The position numbers and the translations under genes are program-made. Source: Roseomonas fluvialis (GTDB taxonomy: Bacteria > Pseudomonadota > Alphaproteobacteria > Acetobacterales > Acetobacteraceae). From it: a stretch of DNA of 64,000 nt. The notes beneath the pieces are model-generated. The model was not told the DNA's origin. It did no database searches and saw only the letters and a program-made list of their open reading frames with translations. The stretch covers positions 1,885,001 to 1,949,000 of the forward strand of contig NZ_AP025637.1 of the NCBI RefSeq assembly GCF_022846615.1, written 5' to 3'. Below, one piece after another: positions 1-11,051 of this stretch (its first letter is position 1; the number at the start of each line of letters is the position of its first letter).

Positions 1-109
1 GACTATCTGCTAATAGACCGGCCTTGCCGGCGTGCCTGGTCGTGGCGAAAGCCATGGCGGGCGCCGACCGCGCATCCTTCCCTGAGATTTGGGCGACCCC
101 GCGCATGCG
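1..109 (+). other. 16S-23S spacer, part before tRNA-Ile
   Basis: This is the transcribed spacer directly upstream of tRNA-Ile. No coding region is visible. From the fixed operon order (16S, Ile, Ala, 23S, 5S, fMet) the 16S gene should end just left of the window. No 16S sequence such as the anti-Shine-Dalgarno tail is present inside it. Confidence 0.7.
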
Positions 110-186
<77 letters not shown>

Positions 187-344
187 TCGTATGTCGGCGC
201 GGCCGGCATGCGATTCCCTGGACGGGAACGAACGCCAATGGCGTTCGTTGGAGCGATCCACGTCGCGTTGCGTCGTGGTGCGGTGTCGCGTCAGCGATGC
301 CTCGTTGTCCTGACCTGGTGGAGCTGTTGGCGATCCTCTCCCGC

Positions 345-416
345 GGGGGCGTAGCTCAGTGGGAGAGCACCTGCTTTGCAAGCAGGGGGTCGTCGGTTCG
401 AATCCGACCGTCTCCA
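345..416 (+). tRNA. tRNA-Ala (TGC)
   Basis: The acceptor GGGGGCG (345-351) pairs with CGTCTCC (409-415) with two G-U pairs. The anticodon loop is CTTTGCAAG with anticodon TGC, and the T-arm is GTCGG-TTCGAAT-CCGAC. The discriminator A is at 416 and is followed by TTT. Unlike the neighbouring tRNA-Ile, no CCA is encoded, so CCA must be added by the nucleotidyltransferase. Confidence 0.96.
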
Positions 417-759
417 TTTCCTCCCGCGCCTCGGGCGCTCGAGGAAATTCGCCGATGCCAAGTATGGTGTGGCGTTGACGGTCGAAGGCCTGGTGAGCTG
501 TGTCCCCGATGGGATGCGGCGACACTTCCAAAACCCGCCCATGTGGCGTTGCCCGGGATCCTCGAGAGGGAGCCGGGTGGCGTGCTGGGCGAGCATGTTC
601 TTTCACATGGTGAAGATGATGAGTTGTTGTGTGTGCGAGTGACGCACATCGTCCGGGGGCAGACTTGACCGCGCCCTGGGGATGATGCGGGCGCTGCCGA
701 CCGAGACTGAAAGCAGCGTAGGGCGTGTTTTGGCCCTGTGCGCGGGCGGTGGTGTGGAT
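417..759 (+). other. tRNA-Ala to 23S spacer
   Basis: About 340 bases of transcribed spacer without a gene. Its right end carries the 5' arm of the 23S processing stem: GGATATGGAGT at 756-766 is perfectly complementary to ACTCCATATCC at 3489-3499, the expected RNase III substrate. A local hairpin (TGTGTGCGAGTGACGCACA region, about 631-649) is also visible. Short open frames here are not credible genes. Confidence 0.75.
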
Positions 760-3497
<2,738 letters not shown>

Positions 3498-3603
3498 CCT
3501 ACGCACCACCGCATGGATGCCTCGGCATCCACCGCGCACAGCGCCAAAACACGACCACACACAACAACACCCATCATCACCACATCCGAGGATCCGGCCC
3601 GGT
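3498..3603 (+). other. 23S-5S spacer with 5S processing stem arm
   Basis: Transcribed spacer. GAGGATCCGGCC at 3588-3599 is perfectly complementary to GGCCGGATCCTC at 3726-3737 on the other side of 5S. This gives a 12-bp precursor stem enclosing the 5S rRNA, which would be the RNase processing substrate. No gene is seen. Confidence 0.7.
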
Positions 3604-3721
3604 GGCCTGGTGGCCATCGCGGGGTTGATACACCCGTTCCCATCCCGAACACGGCCGTGAAACACCCCAGCGCCCATGGTACTGCGTCTTAAGGCGCGGG
3701 AGAGTCGGTCGCCGCCAGGCC
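3604..3721 (+). rRNA. rrf: 5S ribosomal RNA
   Basis: The terminal stem GGCCTGG (3604-3610) pairs with CCAGGCC (3715-3721). The internal sequence shows the typical 5S features: CCCGTTCCCATCCCGAAC loop B/C region, GAAAC, and GGTACTGCGTCTTAAGGCGCGGGAGAG domain. It is about 118 nt long and lies between 23S and tRNA-fMet as expected for an alphaproteobacterial operon. Confidence 0.95.
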
Positions 3722-3777
3722 ACCAGGCCGGATCCTCAGCACATCAGCATCCCGGGACAAACCCCCCCAGGATACAT

Positions 3778-3854
<77 letters not shown>

Positions 3855-3879
3855 GCTTAACCAAACACGCAAACAGATC

Positions 3880-3912
3880 AGGCCCGACGGCATACCGTCT
3901 CGGGCCTCTTTT
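3880..3912 (+). terminator. intrinsic terminator of the rRNA operon
   Basis: AGGCCCGACGG (3880-3890) pairs with CCGTCTCGGGCCT (3895-3907) across a CATA loop, with a two-base bulge, followed by CTTTTG. It lies 25 bases after tRNA-fMet and before the cellulose genes on the same strand, which separates the two transcription units. Confidence 0.85.
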
Positions 3913-3913
3913 G

Positions 3914-4166
3914 CGTCCACCACCACGTCACAAACCACTCGCAAAAAACATACGAAAAACAAGACAGGTGATGACGGAACCCTCGAGCAGACACGGGGTG
4001 GACAACTCGCCTCACCAGTCAGGTCTTGCTTTCAATCAACGATACCGTCCTCAACCCATCATGCACTTTGGATCACGCGCCCCTTGAGCCGCGCCATCCC
4101 AGCGCCGCTTGTTCACGTAAATCGAGTAGCAATCGTACGATCTTCCCGCATAAGTTGCTTGTTGTC
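3914..4166 (+). promoter_or_regulatory. upstream region of the cellulose operon
   Basis: About 250 bases of lower GC than the flanks, between the rRNA terminator and bcsZ. It must hold the promoter of the bcs operon, but no convincing -35/-10 pair could be assigned. A perfect 10-bp palindrome, ATCGTACGAT (4132-4141), lies 25 bases before the chosen bcsZ start and is a candidate operator. An in-frame TTG at 4026 would extend bcsZ through this region, but the extension does not look protein-like. Confidence 0.4.
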
Positions 4167-5252
4167 ATGCTCAGGACGGCCGTGAACACCCGCTTTGCCC
4201 GCTCGACCAACATCGGCCGCCGCCCGGTTCTGGCTGCTCTCGCCGCGACGTGTCTTGCCCCAAGCAAAACGCAAGCGGTCACCCTGCTGGAATGGCGGAT
4301 CTTCGCCGAGCGCTTCGTCGCCCCGAATGGCCGCGTGATCGACACCGGAAACGCCGGCGTCTCACACAGTGAAGGGCAGGGCTGGGGTCTTATGCTCGCG
4401 GCCGTGGCCGGGGACCGGCCGACCTTCGAGAATATCCGCGGCTGGACCCGGGAGGTCCTGCAACACCGGCAGGACAGATTGCACGCCTGGCGTTTCCGGC
4501 CCGACGCGACGCCTGCCATCGACGACCCTAACAATGCGACTGACGGCGACCTCTACATCGCCTGGGGCCTCCTCCTCGGTGCGGAACGCTGGCGTGAAGT
4601 GGCTTGGCGTCAGGAAGCCGTGGCCATCGGGCGCGATATCCTGCGCCTCACGCTACGTCGGGCGCAGGGTCAGGCCCTGTTGCTGCCCGGCGCCGCAGGC
4701 TTCGAATCCGCCGAAGGCATGGTGCTCAACCCCTCCTACATCGCGCTGCCTGCCTTCGCCGCACTTGCACGCGCGATGCCGGGGGCACCTTGGCCCACCC
4801 TCGCGCAGGACGGCACCAACCTGCTGCGCCGAGCGCGCTTTGGCGCCTGGGGCCTCAGCCCGGACTGGGTGCTGGTGCCACCTGGGGGCGCTGCCCTGCG
4901 CCTCCCGCAGCGCTGGCCGCCACGATTTTCGTTCGATGCGGTGCGGGTTCCGCTGCTTCTGGCCTGGGCCGGCGAGCAGAACCACCCGGCGGTGACAGCC
5001 GCGGCGGCCTTCTGGTCCGATTCTCGCTGGCGCGAGCCACCAGCCTATGTCGACCTCGTCACGGGAGAGCCCGCAAATTTCCAGGCTTCTCCGGGTGTTA
5101 GGGCGATTGCCTCATTCGTGATGGCGCGTCGTTCTGGCAACGCATTCGCGGTAGCGATACCGTCCGTAAACGACTCGCGGGACTATTATTCCGCGTCGTT
5201 GACCATGTTGGTCCGCTTCGCCTGTCTCGCGACCGGAACCCCGGTCGGTTGA
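4167..5252 (+). CDS. bcsZ: periplasmic endo-1,4-beta-glucanase BcsZ (GH8)
   Basis: A glycoside hydrolase family 8 endoglucanase that trims or releases glucan chains during cellulose export; it acts in the periplasm. From ATG 4167 it has 361 residues. The N-terminus has a twin-arginine-like stretch (NIGRRPVLAALAA) and a hydrophobic run ending near residue 37, so export is likely and may go through Tat. The GH8 general acid is E69 in the SHSEGQGWG motif, and the second acidic motif is TDGDLYIAWG (D126, D128). The C-terminal YYSASLTML matches the end of BcsZ proteins. It is the first gene of the operon, whereas bcsZ often follows bcsB in enterics. The function is well supported by motifs; the exact start is less certain. 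Confidence 0.88.
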   Translation: MLRTAVNTRFARSTNIGRRPVLAALAATCLAPSKTQAVTLLEWRIFAERFVAPNGRVIDTGNAGVSHSEGQGWGLMLAAVAGDRPTFENIRGWTREVLQHRQDRLHAWRFRPDATPAIDDPNNATDGDLYIAWGLLLGAERWREVAWRQEAVAIGRDILRLTLRRAQGQALLLPGAAGFESAEGMVLNPSYIALPAFAALARAMPGAPWPTLAQDGTNLLRRARFGAWGLSPDWVLVPPGGAALRLPQRWPPRFSFDAVRVPLLLAWAGEQNHPAVTAAAAFWSDSRWREPPAYVDLVTGEPANFQASPGVRAIASFVMARRSGNAFAVAIPSVNDSRDYYSASLTMLVRFACLATGTPVG

Positions 5253-5289
5253 GACACGGCGCACCGGGCCATCGCCCGGAGGCTGTCAT

Positions 5290-5718
5290 GTGTGCGTATG
5301 CGGCAAAACGCCGCTCCAACCAGGTCCCTTCGGCGTCGTGACGCCTCAGGACCCCGACATCGCTGCACTTGTCGCGCGCCTCGGGCTGCGTGGCATGCAC
5401 TACCGCTCGTTCGGCAATCGGCCGGTTTCGAGCCCTTCAGCCGTGCCACCATCTGACGCGCCCGACGCGGCTATGGGCGCGCCCCCGGTGACCGGCGCCG
5501 CGCCATCGACGCCGCCGGCCGTCGCGCCCATGTCGATTCCTGCCGCGGGCGCGCCGGCACCTGCGTCGCCTGGCGTCGAAGCGCCGCCCTCTCTGTCCGA
5601 CTTCCCGCTCCTGGCGGCCGCGCTTGGCGTCGCGCCCTCAACATCCGCGCCTGCCCCGACCGAGGCGACGCTCGTCTTCCTCGGCCTCCGCACTTCACGC
5701 ACCACCCAGGGGCACTAA
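5290..5718 (+). CDS. BcsP/BcsR-like proline-rich cellulose accessory protein
   Basis: A small protein (142 residues from GTG 5290, 127 from GTG 5338) directly before bcsQ. The N-terminal part, DPDIAALVARLGLRGMHY, resembles the start of enteric BcsR and of the proline-rich BcsP proteins (D-I-x-A-L...LxxxxY). Near the C-terminus LSDFPLLAAALGV matches their WPLLAE-type motif. The two motifs are separated by about 60 Ala/Pro-rich residues that look disordered. In enterics BcsR binds BcsQ and regulates synthase assembly, so a similar role is inferred. The start is ambiguous. GGAGG at 5278-5282 fits both GTG 5290 and an ATG at 5288 in another frame, whose 17-codon frame ends in a GTGA overlap with GTG 5338. 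Confidence 0.65.
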   Translation: MCVCGKTPLQPGPFGVVTPQDPDIAALVARLGLRGMHYRSFGNRPVSSPSAVPPSDAPDAAMGAPPVTGAAPSTPPAVAPMSIPAAGAPAPASPGVEAPPSLSDFPLLAAALGVAPSTSAPAPTEATLVFLGLRTSRTTQGH

Positions 5719-5722
5719 GCGC

Positions 5723-6544
5723 ATGGCCCTCATTTGCGTCGCCTCACCCAAGGGCGGGGTCGGCAAGACCTCGCTGGTCGCGGCGCTGAGCGATGCGCTC
5801 CGTCGGGCGGGCCGTCGGGTCATCGCGATCGACTGCGACCCGCAGAATGCACTGCGCCTGCACCTGGGTCTGCCGCTGAGCGATACCGCAGGCTTCCTCG
5901 CACGCATCGCCGAGCGCCCCGATTGGCGCACGGCGCTCCGTGCCACGCCAGCCGGGCCCGAATTGCTGCCGCACGGCGAGACCGACTTGCGCGGCGCCCT
6001 TGCGGCGGCGGGCGCCCTTGCAGCGGACCCCGAGCTGCTCGCCGCTCCGCTGCGCGCCATGCTTGCGGATCCGGGTGTGCTCGTCATCGCTGACACGCCG
6101 CCGGGTGCCTCCGGCGCGCTGCAGGTCCTGGCGCCGCAGGCAGCCATGTTGCTGGTGGTCCTGCTGGCCGACGCCGCCAGCACGGCGTTGCTGCCCGATG
6201 TCGAGAGCGGACGGTTCCTTGGCGGCGGCACCCTGGGCAGCCTGATGGGCCCGCGCCTGCGCATCGTGCTGAACCAAGTGGACCGCAACTCGCGCCTATC
6301 GCTCGCTGCGGCCGAAGGGCTCGCTGGGCATCTCGGCCCGAGGCTGGTCGGCGCCGTGGCGCGCGACGAAGCCATGGCCGAGGCGCTGGCTTGCCAGCGC
6401 CCGGTCGGGCTGCATGCCCCCTCCAGCGCCGTGGCGCGCGACGTGGCCGACCTCGCGGCCGCCATCCTGCGCGACCTCCCGCCACCAGCCCCGCCGGTAC
6501 CCTCGCCAGTGGCATCGCCCCTGTTTCCCTGGATGCGCACATGA
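5723..6544 (+). CDS. bcsQ: cellulose biosynthesis ATPase BcsQ (ParA/MinD family)
   Basis: A 273-residue ParA/MinD-type ATPase needed for placement and assembly of the cellulose secretion complex. The deviant Walker A is SPKGGVGKTS (about residues 8-17). The next motif, IDCDPQNALRLHLG (about 37-50), is the Walker A' region of BcsQ/ParA proteins, and DTPPGA (about 117-122) is the Walker B-like switch. It starts four bases after the bcsP-like gene and its stop overlaps the bcsAB start (ATGA at 6541-6544), so the two are translationally coupled. The C-terminus is Pro-rich. The assignment rests on family motifs plus position. Confidence 0.88.
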   Translation: MALICVASPKGGVGKTSLVAALSDALRRAGRRVIAIDCDPQNALRLHLGLPLSDTAGFLARIAERPDWRTALRATPAGPELLPHGETDLRGALAAAGALAADPELLAAPLRAMLADPGVLVIADTPPGASGALQVLAPQAAMLLVVLLADAASTALLPDVESGRFLGGGTLGSLMGPRLRIVLNQVDRNSRLSLAAAEGLAGHLGPRLVGAVARDEAMAEALACQRPVGLHAPSSAVARDVADLAAAILRDLPPPAPPVPSPVASPLFPWMRT

Positions 6545-9500
6545 TCGCCACATTCCTGCTGCGCAGCGTCCTTGTCCTGATGGGTCTGGTGATCGCATGG
6601 GCGGTCGTCGTTGCGCCCATGGCGCCCGAGGATCAGGCGCTGCTCGCCGCCGGCGGCATCGTCGTCTTCGTCGTGCTGAACCGATTCAAGTCGCGCCAGG
6701 TGACCATCCTGCTCGCGGTGATCTCCTGCCTGGTGTCGCTGCGCTACATCCACTGGCGCATCGCCGACACCATCGAACCGGAAGGATTCTGGCAGGGCTT
6801 CTTCATGATCGGCCTGGTGTTGGCGGAAGCCTACGCGGTCATCGCCCTGCTGCTGGGCTATCTCCAGACGCTCTGGCCGCTCGACCGCAAGCCTGTGCCG
6901 CTGCCCGATGACCCCGCCAGCTGGCCGAGCGTCGATGTCTACATTCCGACCTACAACGAGGACCTCGAACTCGTGCGGCCCACGGTGCTGGCCGCGCTCT
7001 CGATGGACTGGCCGGCCGACAAGCTGCGCGTCTGGATCCTCGATGACGGCCGCCGCCCGGAGTTCCGCGACTTCGCCGAACACTGCGGCGCCGGCTACAT
7101 CATCCGCCCCGACAACAAGGGTGCGAAGGCCGGCAACCTGAACCACGCCATGGCGCATACGACCGGCGACTTCATCGCCATCTTCGACTGCGACCACGTG
7201 CCCACGCGCGCCTTCCTGCAGATGACCATGGGCTGGATGCTGCGCGACCCGAAGCTCGGCATGCTGCAGACGCCGCACCACTTCTACTCGCTTGACCCCT
7301 TCGAGCGGAACCTCTCGAACGGCCGCGACGTGCCGAATGAAGGGCTGATGTTCTACGGCCTGGTGCAGCCCGGCAACGACCTGTGGAACGCCACCTTCTT
7401 CTGCGGCTCCTGCGCCGTGATCCGCCGCGAAGCCATCCTGGAGGCTGGCGGCGTGCCGACCGAGACGGTGACAGAGGATTGCCACGCCTCGCTGCGCATG
7501 CAGCGCCTGGGCTGGAACACCGCCTACCTGCGCGTGCCGTTAGCCGCCGGCCTCGCGACCGATCGCCTGATGATCCATATCGGCCAGCGCATGCGCTGGG
7601 CGCGCGGCATGCTGCAGATCATGCGTGTCGACAACCCGCTGTTCGGGCGCGGCCTGAGCCTGTGGCAGCGGCTCTGCTACTTCAGCGCCATGTTCCACTT
7701 CATGTTCGCCATCCCGCGCGTGGTCTTCCTGACCGCGCCGCTGGCTTTCCTGCTGCTGGGCCACAGCGTCATCGCCGCGTCGCCGCTCGCCATCATCGCC
7801 TATGCCGGGCCGCACATCTTCCACGCCGTCGCCACGGGCTCGCGCGTGGCAGGCAGCGTGCGCCATTCCTTCTGGTCCGAGATCTACGAAACCGTGCTTG
7901 CGCTCTGGCTCGTGCCGATCACGCTCGCGACGCTGCTCGACCCGCGCAAGGGCAAGTTCAACGTCACGGCGAAGGGCGGGCTGCTGCCGGATGGGTATTT
8001 CGATTGGCGCGCCGTGTGGCCTGTCCTGGTACTCGGGGTCCTGCTGGCGCTCGGCGTCGCGGCCGGCATCCATGGCGTCTCCACCAATCCCTGGGGAAGC
8101 ATCGAGGGCCAAGCCTACCTGCTGAACGGCATCTGGGCGCTGCTTTGCCTGGTGCCCGTGCTGGCGTCCATCGCGGCCGGCCGGGAACGGCGCCAGCTGC
8201 GCGCCCGCGCCCGCATCGACGTGACACTGCCTGCGGTCGTGGTGTTGCCCGACGGGCGGCGCATCGATGCGCGCACGCACGACCTCTCGCTCGGCGGTGC
8301 CGGGCTAGTTGTCGCGCGCATGCCCGACCTGCCCGAAGGCACAGAACTGCGGCTCGAGATCCCGATGGGCGAGGAGACCATCGTGCTCGCCGCGACCTTC
8401 CTGCGGATCGAAGGGGGGGAGGTGCAGATGGCCTTCCTCACCCGCACCATCGAGGAGGAGACCGCCGTGGTTCGTGCAGTGTTCGGCCGTGCCGATGCCT
8501 GGCTGGGCTGGGACCGGCACCGCCCGGACCGGCCGCTGCGATCGCTGCTCGAAGTGGTCGCGACGGTGGGCGCGGTCTTCAGCGGCCGTTCGCAGCTCTC
8601 CTTCGCCTGGTGGCGCGCGCGCCGTGCGCGCCGGGACTCGCTGCGGATGCCGGTCGCGCCGGTCGCGGTCGATCGCCGGTCCGAGGTGCTGGCCCCACGC
8701 GCAGGCATCGCCGCCGGCGGCGGGGCCGCGGTGCTTGCGCTGCTGCTCCTGTCGCCCGCGCCCGCGTTCGCACAGCGCCCGGGCGCGCAGGTGCCTGCCA
8801 CGCGCCCCGCCGCCGAAGCGCCTGCACCACCCCCCGTGGCCGATCCGCCACCGCCGGCCCTCGTCCAGACCGCGCCGGATCCTGCGCCGATCGTCCGACA
8901 AGCGCCGGCGGTTGCTTCCTCCACCCGCCGCGTCACGCGCTCGTTGCGCCAGCTTGGGCTCAGCGGCCCGATGCAGCTGCGCGGCGTATCGCCCCTGCAG
9001 GGCGTACAGTTCGGCATTCGAGCGGATGAGGTGGTGACCGAAGCGCGCCTGGTGATCTCCGGCGCGTCGTCCCCCGCCCTGGTGCCCGAGGCGAGCCAGC
9101 TGACCATCACGCTGAACGAGCAGCTGGTCGGGGCGGTGCGGCCCGACCCCGCGCGCCCCGCCTTCGGCCCCATCGATCTGCCGCTGAGCGCGGACTTCTT
9201 CACCGAGGTCAACCGCCTGAATTTCGCCTTCGCCGGACGCTACCCGGCGGCCTGCCAGGATCCGGTGTCGGACCTGCTTTGGATGACCGTCTCGGACGGT
9301 TCGGCGCTGCACCTGACGCTCGAGCGCCTGGCCCTGCCGCGGGACCTCGCACGGCTGCCCGAACCGTTCTTCGACCCGCGCGAACTGCGCGAAACCCTGG
9401 TGCTCCCCTTCGTGCTGCCGGACGCGCCCGGCAGCGAGATCCTGCGCACTGCGGCCATGGCCGCATCCTGGTTCGCGGTGCAGGCGGAATATCGCGGCGC

Positions 9501-11049
9501 CCGTTTCCCGGTCGCCTCTGCGCTGCCGGCGACGGGCCACGGCGTGGTGGTGGCGACGCCGCAATCTGTTCCGGCCGGCCTTGTGCTGCCGCCGCTGGCC
9601 GGACCGACCGTGGCGCTGATCGACAACCCCAACGATCCATCGGGTACGCTGTTGCTGATCGCCGGGCGCGACCCGGCGGAGGCCGCGACCGCCGCGATGG
9701 GCCTGGTGCTGGCGCCGCAGCTTCTGTCCGGGCAGGTGGCGACGGTGGCGACGTCGCGTGCGCCGCAGCGCCGCCCCTACGAGGCCCCCCGCTGGTTGCC
9801 GCCCGACCGTCCGGTCGCGCTCGGTGAACTGGTCGACCGCGGCGAGTTGCAGGTGCAGGGCTTCGCGCCGGGGCCGATCACCGTGCCGCTGCGCACGGCT
9901 CCGGACCTCGTGACCTGGCGGCGACACGGTTTCCCGCTCACGCTCAGCCTGCGCGCCCCGCCAGGGCCGGTCCTCGACGTGCAGGCCTCGCGCCTTGATG
10001 TCTCGGTCAGCGGAACCTTCCTGCGCGCTGTTCCGCTGCGTGAGCAGGAGAGCTGGCCGCTGTCCTGGGTGTTGCGCCAGGCCGGCGCCGAGCCCGGCCC
10101 GCGCGAGACGACGGTCCCGATCCCACCCTGGCTGGTGTCCGGACGCAATGAGCTGCAGATGCGCTTCGACATGCGGCCCTTCCACCGGGTCGATTGCTCC
10201 GCCATCCCGGCCGAGGTGCAGGCTGCGATCGACCCGGTCAGCACCATCGACATCAGCCGTGCCTATCGCTTTGCGACCATGCCGAACCTCGCCTTCCTGG
10301 CCAGCGCGGGCTTCCCCTTCACGAGGTTGGCGGACCTGTCCGAGAGCGCGGTCGTGATGCCCGATCGGCCGAGCCCGGTCGAAGTCAGCGCCTTCCTTGG
10401 CCTGATCGGCGGGCTGTCGTCGATGGTCGGCGTGCCGGCAACGGGACTCGCAGTTGTCCGACCGGGCCAACTGGCGCAGGTCGCCGGACGGGACCTGATC
10501 GTGATCGGTACCTTGTCGGGCCAGTCGGCGCTGCAGCAACTGCTGCGGGACATGCCGCTGCGCATCGAGGAAGGCGGGCGGCTCGCGATCGCGCTGCCGG
10601 ACCGGATCGAGGGCTTCGCACGGCTGCTCGCCGATGGACCGCCCGCGGCCGACCGGGCGCGGGCGGCGAGCTTCCTCGCCTCTCCCGCCGAAGGTCTCGG
10701 CTTCGTCGCCGGTGCGGAATCGCCGCTGGCGCGTGGGCGCTCGGTGGTGGCGCTGGCAGCGCCGACCCCTGCCGGCGTCGAGGCGATCGCCGAGGCGCTG
10801 CGCGACCCCGCGCGCATTCCGCGGGTGCAAGGCGACCTCGTGCTGCTGTCAGGCGATACGCTCGAGGCCTTTCGCATCGCGCCCAGCTACAGCGTCGGGA
10901 CGCTGCCGCCGTGGCTGTGGCCGAACCACTACCTCGGGTCGCGTCCCTGGCTGGTGCTGGGGCTGATGATCGGCGGCGCGCTGCTGATCGCGCTGCCGCT
11001 GCGGGCCGCGCTGCGACGCCGCGCAGTGCATCGGCTGAGGGGGCACTGA
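6541..11049 (+). CDS. bcsAB: fused cellulose synthase BcsA-BcsB
   Basis: A single 1502-residue polypeptide combining the catalytic membrane subunit and the periplasmic subunit, as in Komagataeibacter AcsAB. The BcsA half has N-terminal membrane helices and a GT2 domain with D168/D169 in ILDDG, DCD (216-218), TED (311-313) and QRMRW (349-353), followed by more helices. It ends with a PilZ domain with RRQLR (550-554) and DLSLGG (581-586), so it is predicted to be activated by c-di-GMP. A hydrophobic segment with an AFAQ-like end (about 722-747) and a Pro-rich linker lead into the BcsB half. That half carries carbohydrate-binding and flavodoxin-like regions and a C-terminal membrane helix (LVLGLMIGGALLIALPL). 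No stop or frameshift separates the halves. Confidence 0.95.
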   Translation: MIATFLLRSVLVLMGLVIAWAVVVAPMAPEDQALLAAGGIVVFVVLNRFKSRQVTILLAVISCLVSLRYIHWRIADTIEPEGFWQGFFMIGLVLAEAYAVIALLLGYLQTLWPLDRKPVPLPDDPASWPSVDVYIPTYNEDLELVRPTVLAALSMDWPADKLRVWILDDGRRPEFRDFAEHCGAGYIIRPDNKGAKAGNLNHAMAHTTGDFIAIFDCDHVPTRAFLQMTMGWMLRDPKLGMLQTPHHFYSLDPFERNLSNGRDVPNEGLMFYGLVQPGNDLWNATFFCGSCAVIRREAILEAGGVPTETVTEDCHASLRMQRLGWNTAYLRVPLAAGLATDRLMIHIGQRMRWARGMLQIMRVDNPLFGRGLSLWQRLCYFSAMFHFMFAIPRVVFLTAPLAFLLLGHSVIAASPLAIIAYAGPHIFHAVATGSRVAGSVRHSFWSEIYETVLALWLVPITLATLLDPRKGKFNVTAKGGLLPDGYFDWRAVWPVLVLGVLLALGVAAGIHGVSTNPWGSIEGQAYLLNGIWALLCLVPVLASIAAGRERRQLRARARIDVTLPAVVVLPDGRRIDARTHDLSLGGAGLVVARMPDLPEGTELRLEIPMGEETIVLAATFLRIEGGEVQMAFLTRTIEEETAVVRAVFGRADAWLGWDRHRPDRPLRSLLEVVATVGAVFSGRSQLSFAWWRARRARRDSLRMPVAPVAVDRRSEVLAPRAGIAAGGGAAVLALLLLSPAPAFAQRPGAQVPATRPAAEAPAPPPVADPPPPALVQTAPDPAPIVRQAPAVASSTRRVTRSLRQLGLSGPMQLRGVSPLQGVQFGIRADEVVTEARLVISGASSPALVPEASQLTITLNEQLVGAVRPDPARPAFGPIDLPLSADFFTEVNRLNFAFAGRYPAACQDPVSDLLWMTVSDGSALHLTLERLALPRDLARLPEPFFDPRELRETLVLPFVLPDAPGSEILRTAAMAASWFAVQAEYRGARFPVASALPATGHGVVVATPQSVPAGLVLPPLAGPTVALIDNPNDPSGTLLLIAGRDPAEAATAAMGLVLAPQLLSGQVATVATSRAPQRRPYEAPRWLPPDRPVALGELVDRGELQVQGFAPGPITVPLRTAPDLVTWRRHGFPLTLSLRAPPGPVLDVQASRLDVSVSGTFLRAVPLREQESWPLSWVLRQAGAEPGPRETTVPIPPWLVSGRNELQMRFDMRPFHRVDCSAIPAEVQAAIDPVSTIDISRAYRFATMPNLAFLASAGFPFTRLADLSESAVVMPDRPSPVEVSAFLGLIGGLSSMVGVPATGLAVVRPGQLAQVAGRDLIVIGTLSGQSALQQLLRDMPLRIEEGGRLAIALPDRIEGFARLLADGPPAADRARAASFLASPAEGLGFVAGAESPLARGRSVVALAAPTPAGVEAIAEALRDPARIPRVQGDLVLLSGDTLEAFRIAPSYSVGTLPPWLWPNHYLGSRPWLVLGLMIGGALLIALPLRAALRRRAVHRLRGH

Positions 11050-11051
11050 CG

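Noticed and set aside
8305..10830. 841-codon minus-strand open frame opposite bcsAB
   Set aside because: Very high GC makes long antisense frames. Composition is Arg/His/Gln/Gly-rich without domains, and the plus frame is a clear BcsA-BcsB.
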